From Pleurodeles waltl (lineage: Eukaryota > Chordata > Amphibia > Caudata > Salamandridae): a stretch of 64,000 nt of DNA. Below the pieces are notes generated by a model. The model was not told the DNA's origin and made no database searches. It saw only the letters and a program-made list of their open reading frames with translations. Position 1 is the first letter of the stretch, and each line of letters opens with the position of its first letter. The position numbers and the translations under genes were made by a program. This document shows positions 1 to 12,280 of the stretch, one piece after another. The stretch lies in NCBI RefSeq assembly GCF_031143425.1, contig NC_090444.1:1311191324-1311255323 (forward strand). Direction: 5' to 3'.

Positions 1-183
1 CGGTCGCAAATGGAATTGCATACCACTGCGACTCGCAAATAGGAAGGGAACACCCCTTCCTATTTGCGACTCGGAAATGCATTTTGCGAGTCGGTTCCGA
101 CTCGAAAAATGCATTTCTACATAGCAAACACGCATTTGCGACTCGCAAACGGCGAAGTCGCAAAGTGTTTGCTACATCTGGCC
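1..183. repeat. Fold-back (MITE-like) element, right part
   Basis: The segment contains a 14-bp perfect stem (34-47 with 55-68) and many 'GCGACTCGCAAA'-type words in both orientations. It ends with 'TTTGCTACATCTGGCC', the reverse complement of the 'GGCCAGATGTA' that opens the related element at 43801. The left end lies outside the window. The inverted words indicate a nonautonomous DNA element; no coding is visible. Confidence 0.45.
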
Positions 184-873
184 TTATGTGCACACATCCA
201 CTCAACATAAACCGTGAATTTACTGCACAATAGACGTGAAAACTCCAAAAAACAAAAAAAAAACAGTATCTTGAAACTCATGATTAGTGACCCTGTGACC
301 TGCACCACGGGTGAAACCTATCCGGAGCACGTGACTCCACAACCCAATCTAAAAATAAACAAGAATTCTGTGCACCACTACTTGAAAGCATAATGTGCAT
401 TTGTGTTCTTAAGCTGTACTATTGCTTAATGACGTATGAATATACCTTGACACTGGACTAATCAAGGAACACTCAGAAAAACATGTACAATGAAAGATGA
501 ACACATCATGAAAGCATAAACATTAAATACATTTGCAAGTATGTATGAATGTTAAAATGACTGGTTTCCGCTAGTTAACATTGTTCAGTACAATGTTCCC
601 AGGGAGTCTCAAAGATGGTATTCTAGCTTGTCTTTTATTTCTTGATTCAGGGTGCAAACTCAAGAAGGGGCAGCAGACAAATACTCCAAAATGAACATAG
701 AGTGCACTCCTCATAATGCTCAAACTTCCGTGGTGTTCAACGATTTCGCATGCAACCTTGAGAAGGTGCTCTATCCCAATGGCACACTACATAACGTTAA
801 AAAAGTAGGCTGCTGTGCCGTCGCCCCCAGCTTCAAGCTGCACAGCCTCAAAAGCGCACATTGGCAAGATTAA
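184..873. other. Noncoding, nothing recognised
   Basis: AT-rich sequence with short open frames only. A 73-codon frame at 652-873 has no recognisable domain and no splice context that I would trust. No RNA gene or strong repeat signature was seen. Confidence 0.5.
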
Positions 874-1692
874 GGAGCATATTTATACTCTGCACCGAAT
901 TAGCGTCATTCTTTTACTCTAATTCGGTGCAAAACTAACTCCATATTTATACTTTGGCGCTAAACCCGTCTAGCACCAAATTTATGGAGTTAAAGTCATT
1001 TTTTGGACGTGGAAACCTACCTCGCCTTAATGAGATGCAATGACTCTATGGCCTTAACGCCATATGTATACTTCCATGTAAAAATAGTGCACGGGAGGGA
1101 GGAGGGGTAAAAAAATGGTGCAAAACTTGCTTTTCCCCATTTTTTAACGCCTGGGTCCGGGCAGGCGTTAGGGGACCTGTGGGCCTATTTCCATGGTAGA
1201 ACACCATGGAATATGCCCACAGGTGCCCTCCCCAGGCTCCAGGGACACCCACACCAGAGGGACAGCGGAGGATAGGGGACCCATCCCAGGTAAGTACAGG
1301 TAAGTATTTTATTTTTTAAAGTGCATAGGGGGCCCTGAAATGGGTCCCCATACATGGCACAGGGTGCAATGGCCATGCCCAGGGGACCCTGGTCCCCTGT
1401 GCTGGCCCTTGCGGTGGTGGGCATGACTCATGTCTTTTCTAAGACAGCAGTCATGTGGTATGAATGATTTTGCATCAGAAAATGACTCTAGGCAGATTAG
1501 AGACATTTTTGTTTACTCTAACCTGCCTAACGTCATTTTTTGGTGTAAAACCCCCTTCTTCCATACCTGGCTTGCACCATTTCATAAATATGGTGCCCAG
1601 CTGGTGCACAGAAATGGTACAAGCCGGTGCTAAACGTTTTGGTGCAAAACTGCGTTAGTGCAGTTTTGCCCCAAGAAGTATAAACCAGGGCC
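874..1692. repeat. Nonautonomous fold-back element, 'TATTTATACT' family
   Basis: It begins with GGAGCATATTTATACT and ends with AGTATAAACCAGGGCC, which are imperfect inverses of each other and resemble the arms at 4543-4949. Inside are several inverted pairs: 'CACCGAATTAG' with 'CTAATTCGGTG' near 895-934, and repeated 'GGTGCAAAAC' words around 1540-1665. Open frames inside are short and overlap on both strands, as expected for palindromic noncoding DNA. Exact ends and target duplication are uncertain. Confidence 0.5.
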
Positions 1693-4542
1693 TCTTTATT
1701 TAAGTCCAACATTAATACTCCAGCGACATCGCCATCTGCCTTGCCCCGCTGAACCAAATCTTTTAAAAAAATGTAACATGAAGGGACTTTTTGCACAGGT
1801 CTATGACATTGATTTACATGGGGAGGAAGTAGGCATTACCCTTGAACAAAAATTACACCCCAAAACCTAATCAGTGCTACCACTAGCCACAACCTAGACA
1901 AAGAGGTTACAACCCTCAAACCTAGAAAATGGGGCAAATAATTGACACACTCTCTAGTATTAGGGCAAGTCATGATATTAACTATTGAAGTCAGATGTGT
2001 TTGGTATCAGGTGGTATTAGGCACTTCTCAAACTGAGCCAAAAAGGCAAAATACTGAGTAACTTCCAGGGAAATGGAATAATCGAGAATGGACAATCTGC
2101 ATTGGTTGGGAACTTTCAACCTTACAGTCTATCTTTATAAGAAACGTCTTGGTAAAGGGAGAGTACCTGTATTTCAAACTATGACTGTAATTCTTTTAAT
2201 GGCACAGCACGCCACTTATAAGAAGAGTGCAGGTACTCTGCGGCAGTAAATACCCACCCATCTTGTTTCCCATTTTAAGCATTCTTTGATAGTTTCCAGA
2301 GAACCATCTTCAGTAATATTTCTGCCTTTTGAAGCATCTCTCACTTCAGAAAAGATTTCAGCTGGCACGTCTCTTTAATTTTAGACTCTTGAACATATTC
2401 TAAAGGCACAATCTGTATGACAAGTGCAGAGAGCCGCAATTTCAGAACAAAGCCCTTTCATTTCCCTGCCTAACACGCTCTCTAATATTGCTCAGAGTTG
2501 AGACTCAATTGGAACCCAGTACAAGCAGAAAGCGCGGCAGATTGGCATTTAGTGGCTGCTACTGCCAGACACCGATGTTATTTATTTATTGATTAAACAT
2601 CAGTGATGTGCAATTGAAGAGGAATTCGCTGATGAATATGAAGCAGCGGAGAATGGAAGAGTGGTGAATTGAGAGGCAGTCTTAATTTGTAAGTGTACTA
2701 GTTGTATGGCCGAAGGTTTTTCTTGCCAGTGCTTGTCTAGCCCACATCCACCACCAGTGGCAACCCTCTGCCGGTATGTGGTGCAGGCCAGTGCCTTCAA
2801 TGCTAGGACGCTCTGGGGTAGCTTTCTGTGACTCAAGCATTCAGTGGCTGGTGGTCTTTGAAAATGATGCGTGTTCCACTTGTCCTTAATTGTGCGCTGC
2901 GAAGGCGAGCGAGCCTGACCACCTGAATGAAGATTTGCGGGCGTTCTTCCGTAATAAAATGTTTAAATAACGGGGTCAGATGTACCTCAAAACACATTTT
3001 CACATACAAGGCTACAAACACAGAAAGGGCATTCCTGAAATGTTCCAGTATTTCATGGTGCGCCATTTAAGCCTGTGGCCATCACCGGTGTTTTTGCAGA
3101 TTCTGTCACCATAAACTATTCTGAGTATGGTTGAATAATGCTGCTTTTTTTAGCAGAGTTTCCTTAATAAAGTTTAAAAAGACATATAATGCCGGTGCTT
3201 CATAAAATATAATTTCAAATAGGCTTTCATTTATCATTGATTATATCTACATGTTTGCATTTCATTTTCGAAGCCTGCCCCTCTCTAGTAGATCGTGTTA
3301 CATGTGGTAATCTTCTTGGAAAGGCCTGGTTGGCAAAGTAAAAGATGACTTAAGTCTTGCAGTTTTAGGCGAAGCAGAAGAGCTAAAAAATTATAGGATT
3401 CCAGAGAAGTGCTGTCAGTCAGGTCACTGAAACCGTAGAGGCTTGAACAGCAGATGTTTACACTTATCTAACAGTTTTAGTTTTCCGATAGCACTACTGA
3501 TTAAATATTTGTTGAAAATGTATATACTTGGAGATGTAAAAATTGTACCCCCCTCACAAATCAAATTGTCAGCTTATAATGCATGCTTTGCTATGAAATA
3601 CACACTTTCCATTTTAGAAAATGAAGAGACTCCCCCAAGCAAAAGCTTACTATTTTCATGACAAAAAACTATTATTGTGATCCCACCTTATTATTTTCTG
3701 TGTTTTGTGCCCTAAAATCAATTTATCATTTTCTTCAAGTAGCCAAATGTACTAATGTCACACATGAATAACTTCTGCCTTGGATGTCTATGTACCACCA
3801 TAAAAAGTCATGGATGCACACGATATATCGCAATTGACTGTTATTGTGGTAGGAACAGCAGTATAACAAGGGTATGCACCATCATACCATGGGTGCATGA
3901 AGGAGGCCAGGCCTTACCTCCAAATTGTCACCATTATGTCAGAGCCGAGGTTATTCCAGCGGGGCACCATCATGCGATGGATTCCAAAAAGATGCAAGGA
4001 AGAACCGCCTAATATCCTGACTAGGATTGTCCCAGGGGTGGGCACATCATTCTGTGACTCCCACCAACATGTCAACAATTATATGCCAGTACGTACCACT
4101 AATATGCTAATGAAAGCTTGTTAAGAGGGGTGAGCAGTCCTTCATTCATCCACAGACCTCCTTACCTTTTCTTTCGTAACAAGCGCTCTGACATTTTGCA
4201 GGTGTTTTCAACAATATAAATAGGCCAAATCAAACAGTGGTGCTTAACATTGGTGCGTCCTTGGGTCCGCGAGACGGTGAATGCACTAGCACCCTCCTAC
4301 TTATGTGCCGCTCCTCTTCACCACACAGCACCCACACTAGCTCTCTTCCTCGTATTATATGCCATGATACTTTTTATGATCCTTTCCACCGTTGCTTACC
4401 TCCCCCTTGTCCCCTCACTCTATCACTGGTAACGTCTTCCTCTTTCTTGTCTCATCCCCTACCTCACTTGCAACCTCCTCCCTACTCTTACTTTTCGGTC
4501 TCCTTGGCCCATACGTCTCCACTGCTTCTACAATCACACTGA
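1693..4542. other. Noncoding interval, no gene recognised
   Basis: About 2.85 kb without a convincing gene. Frames are under 105 codons and low in complexity; the 101-codon frame at 4237-4542 is a Ser/Pro/His-rich translation of a pyrimidine-rich tract (about 4290-4530). Nothing resembles a tRNA, snRNA or known repeat core. Confidence 0.5.
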
Positions 4543-4949
4543 GGCCCATATTTATACTTTTTTTGCGCCACATTTGCGTAATTTTTTGACACAAAATCAG
4601 TGCAAACTTACAAAATACAATTATGGCCCATATTTATACTTTTTTAAGCATCACATTTGCGTCATTTTTTAATGCAAAAGCGGCGCAAACTTACAAAATA
4701 CAGTTATGCCCCATATTTATACTTTTTAGCACCGCTTTTGCGTAAAAAAAAAAAATGACGCAAATGCGGTGCTAAAAAAGTATAAATATGGGCCTATATT
4801 TTGAAAGCGTGTGCCGCTTTTGTGTAAAAAAATTACGCAAATGCGGTGCTAAAAAAGTATAAATATGGGCCTATATTTTGAAAGCTTGTGCCGCTTTTGT
4901 GTCAAAAAACGACGCAAATGCGGCGCTAAAAAAAGTATAAATATGGGCC
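4543..4949. repeat. Concentric nest of palindromic MITE arms
   Basis: Five consecutive segments of about 77-87 bp were read directly: arms at 4543-4624 and 4625-4707 start with (G)GCCCATATTTATACTTTTT; a central hairpin spans 4708-4794; arms at 4795-4871 and 4872-4949 are the reverse complement and end AAAGTATAAATATGGGCC. The whole block can therefore fold on itself as outer, middle and inner hairpins. It could come from insertion of one fold-back element into another of the same family, or from arm duplication. No target duplication is obvious. Confidence 0.75.
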
Positions 4950-6127
4950 TAATTCAGTTTATCAGTGAGCATGTCAAGCAGCACAAAGTGGCCGGCGTGA
5001 TAATTATATTTGCAGTATGGCTTTCACTGGAAACCTCTATCATGAATAACTGGATGTAAATCTGTTTTTTCAGTGGCGTGACATAACAACAGTTTGAAGC
5101 AAAAAAGTTGTTTCCCACTGTTGCTACCTTGTAAAGAGAAGCACTTGCTTTCCTTGTGTTCCCCCGTCCCACTTTCAATGGTAACCCCCGTCTCAAGGGC
5201 GAATGTTTGCTAACAGAGTTTTCTAAGGTCCTTTTATCCTGACATGCGCTATGCAATATTATCCTGGATCTGAAGCATCATCACTGCTCCGACAGGGAGC
5301 TCCTGTCCTGTTGACTTTCTGTCTAATTTAGCATGGAGGGAAAGAGCCCAGACTTGCAGCGGGACTGGGGAAGGGAGCGGGGGACTCGGCAGGTCTCACA
5401 TATTTAACTATTGTTTCGGCAGAGCAACTGCGGAACATGATCGAATGGAGTAGGGGAGGAAGCGAGAGATCTTGATATTTTAAGGTCAACTAATAGCCAG
5501 TGATTACATCTGGAAAATAACCTGAATGTCCAAAAAGCACAGATCCTGGGGATTATACTCTGCCTCTGATACAAGGGCCACGTTAGTGTCATGGGATTCA
5601 GTGACTATAAGGATGAGCTTCTCCACGTATCCCTCTCCCCGTGCACGCACCATCAGTAATCCAGACTCTACTGGCTTTGGACCGAAGGCAATAGTTGGCA
5701 GAAGGAAGACCTGAAGAGAGTGGGTGACGTTTATAACTTCAAATACCCTAAAATGTTCAACCAAAATAAGACAGACATGGGGGGCTGTCGAGGCACTAGG
5801 TATGTCACAGAGAGATTAAGGAGAGATCAGAGAGATTAAGGAATTGGCCAGTTTGCTTATTGTTTCTTGATCCAGCTACAAGCCTTATAATGAATTAAAA
5901 AAGCAGTATACCTAAAAACTTTGGGATGAAAGAACAATTACCAGATATAAAAAGAGACAAATAATAAGAATAAAAATGAGCAACAAGCAGCAGCGCAACT
6001 CCGCACAGCTCACAAAATAATTAACTAATTTGTAGAGACACATCTCGCAAATACATATAGAGATACAGTATCTCGTCTAGGCACTACAGCAGTAAATAGA
6101 ATGCAACTACTGGTGCAGACCCCCATG
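4950..6127. other. Noncoding left flank of the ERV
   Basis: No supported gene. Short frames exist on both strands (for example 4954-5256 and 5504-5764 minus) without recognisable domains. From about 5880 the sequence is A-rich. Confidence 0.5.
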
Positions 6128-6131
6128 GTAC
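6128..6131. repeat. ERV target-site duplication, left (GTAC)
   Basis: GTAC directly precedes the TG of the 5' LTR and recurs exactly at 20320-20323 directly after the CA of the 3' LTR. Confidence 0.85.
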
Positions 6132-7752
6132 TGAGAGAGCATAGCTTATATAATCTATATTAACATAAATGTTTATGAATTAGTGGGTGATAATGTCGCA
6201 TGGAAAACTGTAATAGTAATTTTGCTTAAACGTGCACCTGAAATGTGACCACGGGGAGTGGCCGTCAATGTATACGTAGACTAATAATGGTGATTAAAAT
6301 GTTTATGTATCAATATATTGAGTAAGTTTATACTAATTAGCAATAATTGTGTTATTGAATTTGTGCTGAAATCCTTATAGGCCTTAAGTTAGCATGAGTG
6401 GAAGCTTAGCTGTTTGGCTCTCATATTAAATGAATTTTTCCTATCTTGCAGTGTGCTGACTCACAAAAGGACATGACCTTTGTTTTTTTCTTCAAACTAG
6501 AAGACGAATGTAACCATGCTAGATCCGTTCCCATGAATGTTTCCCATTGCTTGTAGAATAATGTTAAAACAAAATGAAACAGTGTAGATTAATGTAATGT
6601 ACAAGGTCATTCAAACCGGTAAAGACAATGGAGCTACTGACCAAAAGATGTTCAAAGAATTACAGAAAGATGAAATCATACCGGATGTGCCACCTCTGAA
6701 GACATCGGATAGGAGGACCGATCAGAGACTTGTAAATCAATATGGGGCGAAAGAGTAGGTGACCTAATGGGTTTTCTGATAGGTTAAAGATAGTGGGGTA
6801 TAACAAATGTCCAATAGAATTTTGGGGGAATGTATCACGAAAAAGGGATAAAAACCCATGACACGGGGAGCCATTTAGAATTAGGTAGGGAATGCTATTG
6901 ATTTTATCCAGAAACTTTGTCACTCTGTTTGGTGACTTACTTGGTTTTACTTAACCCATCCTTGTCCTCAGATTTCCCATTTACACTTTACCTCCTTATG
7001 AGGGAAGTGCCCTTTTTGCCCCGGAGCTGAGTTTTGACAGATGGTGATTTGACTGATGTCCTGAAGACAAAGATTGAACCTGTGTGCTGACCTAATCTTT
7101 GGAGGGTAATTATGACAATGCATTTGTAATTTGTCTGTTTGATTTTCCTTCTAGGTACCAACTGCTTACTTTTGACAGAGACCATAGTTAGATGTTTTCC
7201 AAATTGGTGTTCTAAATCGTTTTGCATGAAGCCCAACATGCTAATGCTAATCAGTGGTTAGGAAAGGTGTTCACTAAACTAACGCAAATAGACAAACGAC
7301 CAAATCTATGCTTTGTTGAACTGACGCATTATTAACACTCTGCTAAATTGATCTATGTTCATGCCGTGTTATGTTCTGAAGTTTGTGATTCTCGCTTTAA
7401 TGAAATCTTACCAAAGTTGCCATATTGTGACTATGCTATTATGTTTCTTGGTTTTGAGATTGACGTACCTGCTTTTAGATGTGTAAACAATAGGGAATAA
7501 AACTAATAAAATTCTACTAAACTGGTGTGGTTATTCATGACTGAAAGGTCATGGTAGTGTTTTGAATTGATTAATGACTGTGACTAAAGTGAAATGTATT
7601 GTTGTGATAAATGTTGATGACATTATTGATGTATTGATTGACATATTGATTAGCTATCTCGTCCTAAGGTGTCTCTCAACTGGGTCAAAATATTCATTGG
7701 CCTGAAACGAGTCCTGAGGTGTAATAAATTTTCATAAAGGGACGCGTTAGCA
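6132..7752 (+). repeat. 5' LTR of the ERV
   Basis: It is 1,621 bp long, starts TGAGAGAGC and ends GCGTTAGCA. Two AATAAA signals lie near 7495-7510 (GGGAATAAAACTAATAAAA), which probably places the U3/R polyadenylation signals late in the LTR. Hand comparison with the 3' LTR gives about 58 substitutions and equal total length. The minus-strand frames inside (such as 6660-6923) recur in the other LTR only because the LTRs are copies. Confidence 0.93.
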
Positions 7753-7756
7753 GTTC

Positions 7757-7774
7757 TGGTAGCAGAGTGACGGT
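7757..7774 (+). promoter_or_regulatory. Primer-binding site, initiator tRNA-Met-like
   Basis: Four bases after the LTR the sequence reads TGGTAGCAGAGTGACGGT. Its first 11 bases match the complement of the 3' end of vertebrate initiator tRNA-Met as I know it, ending in the complement of CCA. The following bases diverge. Gamma-like viruses more often use tRNA-Pro, Gln, Thr or others, so the assignment should be treated as likely but not proven. Confidence 0.55.
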
Positions 7775-8743
7775 TAGGCCCTTTGGGGCCCTAGGACGGA
7801 GAATCATTGTTTAAATTGTTTTTCTGAGATAATGCAAATTGGAGGTATGATGTGTTTCTAAATTCACCATGACTTTCCTGGGATCTTGGAGCCTGCCTAA
7901 GTGAGTTGGGAATGTTCTCGGCGCCATAGCATGCGTGTTGTAGAATTTGCGCTTGCTCAGCTTATGCATTTTTGCAGGTGATTTGTGAAGTTCGTGTGTA
8001 TTTAGGCCAGGCAATGTTGTTTTAGTAGGAGTGGGCGTACTCCACAGTATGAGAGTAGGGAAGTCGGCGTACTTCATATGAGTGTGGCGCTTTGTGCTCA
8101 AAATTATCCACGTGGTTGCTTGTTCATGTACGGACCCGTCGTGGTCTAAGACTCTGGAGTATGTTGACAAGTGTAGGAGACACTTGGGTTTATGTTGTAA
8201 TTTGTGCGGTTTAATTAGGTCAATCGGGTGTGGTTGACAAGTCGAGTTTGAGTCAAAATTGTATGTGTGAAAACCTTTGATGGAGATTTGGGAAGTTCTA
8301 AAGTGCACTAGAGTGAACCATTGACAAGTCGAGAGTAGGATTTGCGGGTCGATTTCTGCTTGCGGGTGCGGGAACCGAGAAGGAGAGAGTAGCGGCCGAG
8401 GCTTCAAGTGAAATCTCTGTAAAGTTCTGAAGCGAATGTGTTACCTTTCCTGTAGTAAACCAGCAAATTTATGTTGTTGTTGTTGTTAAGGTGCTTGCAG
8501 TAATTTTTGCATTAGTTTGGTGTGAATCCAGTGAGGGGCGGACGAGCCGCAAGACTTTGTCAGCTGCAGTGTGTGAGTGTGACGTCAGTGGTGCCGCACT
8601 GAGATAGGTCAGTTGTCGAGAGGGGTCGCGCACGGATTGGCTGCCGTCCGTGAGAGGCAATAGGTTGAGAAAGGTGGGTGAAGAGTGTCCTGGGAATTAA
8701 AGTCAATTTCTGATTAAATACAACAAAAAGAAAAGACGCAAAA
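7775..8743 (+). other. ERV leader (5' untranslated region)
   Basis: About 1 kb lies between PBS and gag start. It includes a short (TTG)n tract near 8472-8489. It should carry the packaging signal and the env splice donor, but I could not single out either with confidence. The 198-codon minus-strand frame at 7811-8407 has no domain and is regarded as chance. Confidence 0.55.
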
Positions 8744-11500
8744 ATGAATTTTATTAAAGCTTTTAAGAGCGCTCTGAAAGGAGACGTATACATTATGGCG
8801 AGTGAAGGCGAGCCTACACCGCCTGAGGGTACTCCAGCTTATATAGTCATAGAGGAAAAAGGTGTTGCGCCTTGTTTATGGATGAAACAGTGGCACAAAT
8901 TGATGGAAAAAGAGGGATGTTTGGCGTTTCCGGAACACGGGACATTCAATATGAGAGCCCTAGAGAATTTGAGGTGGATGTTAAGTGTACAGAAGCCACC
9001 TCCTAGGCCAGCTCAATATGAGGCTTTAGCAATTTGGGATTTAATGGCTATTAAACAGAGACAAGAAAAATTCCAAAGAAGAATAAAAAGGGCAGAAAAG
9101 ACTTTAGCGGAAGCTAGATGGGATAATGAGAGCAAAATGTGGAGACAGGGAATAGTTGACGGACTAAAATTGTTCCCAGCAATAACACAGGGAGATGAGA
9201 CGCAGGGGAAGAAAGCCACATGTAAAACAGACAAGGACTCTAGTCAGCCTAAAGAAACTAAGAGATCTTGGGAAAAAGAAGATGATTCAGATAACGAAGA
9301 ATTTCTAAACCAGTTATCACATGATCACCCACCACCTTATGCGGTAAGCGACAATGTCCCGAGCACTAGTGCAGGTCCTGGGAACCAGACGCAGGAGAAG
9401 GGAGTTACTGATACAGCACAGACTAGTGATACGAGTTTGGTACAGAATGGTGTCAGTGTACCCACTGCACCAGACATGCAGATACAGTTGCAACCTCCAC
9501 CACAGATACAGAGAATCTATTCAGACCTCCCAGTACTAGAGACTACTACAAATCTGATAGTGCCGCCGGACCCGATATATACAAAATCGAAGTTAGTGTA
9601 GATTGAGCCAACTCCGCAATTGCTGCCCCAGCCGCAGCCACAACTAATACCAGGGTATAATCCAGCAGCAGGACCTCCATTAATACCTGCCCCGCTTCAG
9701 AGAATCAAACTTTTGGGGTCGCTGCTCCACGGGGTTTGGGACCAGGTCAGACACCAGCTGCCATATCATTGCCATTGTATGCACAAAATAAGCCTGGCAT
9801 GTGTGATCAGGGGGCAATGACACAAGATCTACTAAGAGGAGGGTCCATAGGAACTCCCCAGTTAATGGCCCCAGGAGAGCAAGCGGTCGAAAGACCGAGG
9901 TCTTTGTTAGACCTTAATCCGGTTGAAGCACCGTTGGAGGCAAAGAGACAGGCAGGGCTAGGTGTGCTAACCCCACAGACAATAAGTACGAATGCCTCAC
10001 AGTCACCAATGATGCATGCAGGAAATATCTCACTGCAAGGTTTTACAGTGCAACAAGTGAATGAGTGGTTAGAAAAAACTTACGCTCCAAAGGCCGCAGC
10101 AACCGTAGAAAAGTTAGGAAGGGCCGAGAAAGATGAGTACCTGAACTTTGTGAGACTGGGCGTGGAAGCTGCTGAATTAGTGGAAGGAACGATGGGGGTG
10201 AGCAGAATAGAGTCATAAACAAAAGCAGAATTGAGATATCTGTGCCCTAAGATCACTAAAGAAGTAGGTAAGGTACATCAGAGATTAGCGAACCTGGCAG
10301 ACAAATACAATATTGATATTGAGAATACTAAACATTTGAAAAGAAGTTACAGGTTAGACTTTGACTCAAAAGACTTCGAGCATATGAGGTCTGCCGGAAT
10401 GAAAGCGCATCTAAAGGAAATACTGCAAAGTGTTCAGATCTGGGGAGCTTTAGAAAAATGGGAAGGTAGATGGGCCAAGAAAAGAGATAAGGAGAAAAGT
10501 GACAGTCCGGGATCAAGTAAAGCTAAAACTTCACCAGATACGGAATCAGTAAAGATGTTACCCATGAGAGAAACAGCTGGTGGGGTTCTAATCCACGTAC
10601 CGTGGTCCAGGGGAGACATCCTATCTTTCACAAATGATTATCCCAGGTTGAGGGAAAAACCGATAGAGTGGTATCAGCAAACGGATAGGTTTGAAACTTG
10701 TGAAGTGTCTCTGGGAAGACCTGAATACCTTGTTTGAGATCATTGTTCTGCCCGACTTATGGCTTGAGTGCAAGAGAGGGGTAGACTGGCCGACGCAGGA
10801 GCCGACAAAGGATAAGGTGACCGGAGCACCATCTGAGGAAGTAATGAAGTATTATCACAAAGTGATTGAGTTTTTGAAGCAGAAAGTGTAGCTGAAAGTG
10901 ACTGATTGGCAGAAAATCGACCGGACCTCACAAGAGGTTAAAGAATCAATACATGCTTACTATGGGAGATTGTTGAAGGCATTCAAACATTACAGTGGTA
11001 CTGAGACTATTGAGCCAAACGATATGAACCATCTCGTGTTCAGATTTGTTGAAGGGCTGAGACCAGAGGTTAGCCAGATGATTAAAAATCATTTGATCTG
11101 TTGGTAAGCAAAGCCGATCGATGAGGTGTTGCAGTATGCAAAATACTGTAGTGACAATTTCGAGCTGAAGCAGAAAAAGTTGAAGGAGAAAGTGATGGTG
11201 ATGCAGATAAGGGCTGCGCAGGCAGGAATGCAGGGAAATGGAATCCATCAGATGATACAGCAGCAACCGCAAGGGAATGGTGTGTTTCAGGCACAACCGA
11301 GAGGCCGAGGTTTTGTAAATCTCGGTCCAAATTTGAATACTGTTGTGGTTCAAAATGATGCACAAGGAATGAAAAGGATGTCACCATGTCTCGCGTGCGG
11401 GGGCGTGGGGCATTGGAGGCGGGAACACCCAAATGTGGTGCAGGATGGTGTCGTTCAACAAAGCACTAATGTCGGTACATTGCAAAATGTGAGAGGTCCA
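8744..11500 (+). pseudogene. gag: ERV gag (matrix, capsid, nucleocapsid), disrupted
   Basis: The first open stretch runs 8744-9601. Two in-frame starts exist: 8744 and 8795, the latter in the stronger Kozak context (A at -3, G at +4). Neither gives Met-Gly, so an N-myristoyl signal is not seen. A late-domain motif PPPY is encoded at 9329-9340. Stops occur at 9599, 10216, 10889 and 11105, and frame changes near 9735 and 10690. The capsid part is recognised from 'HVPWSRGDILSF...LREKP' (about 10594-10665) and an MHR-like stretch at about 10930-11080. One zinc knuckle lies at 11387-11428 with spacing C-x2-C-x4-H-x4-H, so the last cysteine is a histidine. A Gln/Met-rich linker follows. At about 900 codons this gag is larger than the usual gammaretroviral one. 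Confidence 0.85.
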
Positions 11501-12280
11501 AAATTGAGAAATCAAAATCCGAACTTCCAAAATAACATAGTTCAGATGCAGGGGCTACAGCCCATGCAGCAAATGCAAATGCAGCATGTTCAGCCAGCGC
11601 AAATGCAGCCAGTACAACAGCAGGTTCCCATGGTACCTAGACAGCAAATGCAATTACCATTGGCTCCGATGGGACAGCAACAGGTGATGCTTCCTCAGCA
11701 GGTCACAGGTCAAGTGATGAGCCAAAATAATACAGTACAGCAATTCCCATTGCATGGTGAAGATGGAATGAATGAGGAATGGTCGGATGACAGTTCAGAC
11801 AGTAAAGAGTGCAGACTTGCAGCGTCCCTAGAGGTAGATCAGAGGGGACCCTATGTAGAGGGAAAGGTAATGGGTCACAAGGTTTCATTCTTGGTTGATA
11901 CCGGAGCCACACGTTCCACAGTCAGAAGTGCAGAGGTTCCAAAAGTACCACTTTCAGGGCGTACCATAAGAGTGGTCGGAGTAGCGAACCAGTACTTGAC
12001 AAATCCGATTACAGATCCAGTGCAAGTTGAGATTGGCAACTTCCAGGGTCTGCATAAGTTTGTAGTCTGCGATTCGAGTTCTGTGTCCCTACTGGGAAGA
12101 GACTTACTGTGCAAAACTAAATGTTCAATTACCTGTTCCAATGATGGAATTGAGGTGCAGACAAACAGTGATGATGAAGGGGATGATGGTCAGTTCTCAG
12201 AGTTGGAGACAGAAACTGCGAATGAAGATTACCCTTTGATAACATTATTCCTGATGCTTACAGTGACTGACTTGCCTGCC
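11501..12280 (+). pseudogene. pro: ERV aspartic protease with Gln/Met-rich N-terminal linker
   Basis: The active-site motif LVDTGATRS is encoded around 11891-11917 and the conserved 'LLGRDLL' near 12088-12108. The segment lies in the same open frame as the zinc knuckle upstream and the reverse transcriptase downstream (11126-12781), so no gag-pol stop or frameshift signal separates them here. Upstream of the protease lies a linker of about 80 residues very rich in Gln and Met, followed by an acidic stretch. The protease domain itself is uninterrupted; the polyprotein is dead because of the flanking stops. Confidence 0.85.

Noticed and set aside
7757..7785. A tRNA gene at the ERV PBS
   Set aside because: Only the acceptor-stem portion is tRNA-like; no anticodon arm, T arm or clover-leaf can be formed.
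7811..8407. 198-codon minus-strand frame in the ERV leader
   Set aside because: No domain, no conserved context, and wrong strand for a provirus gene.
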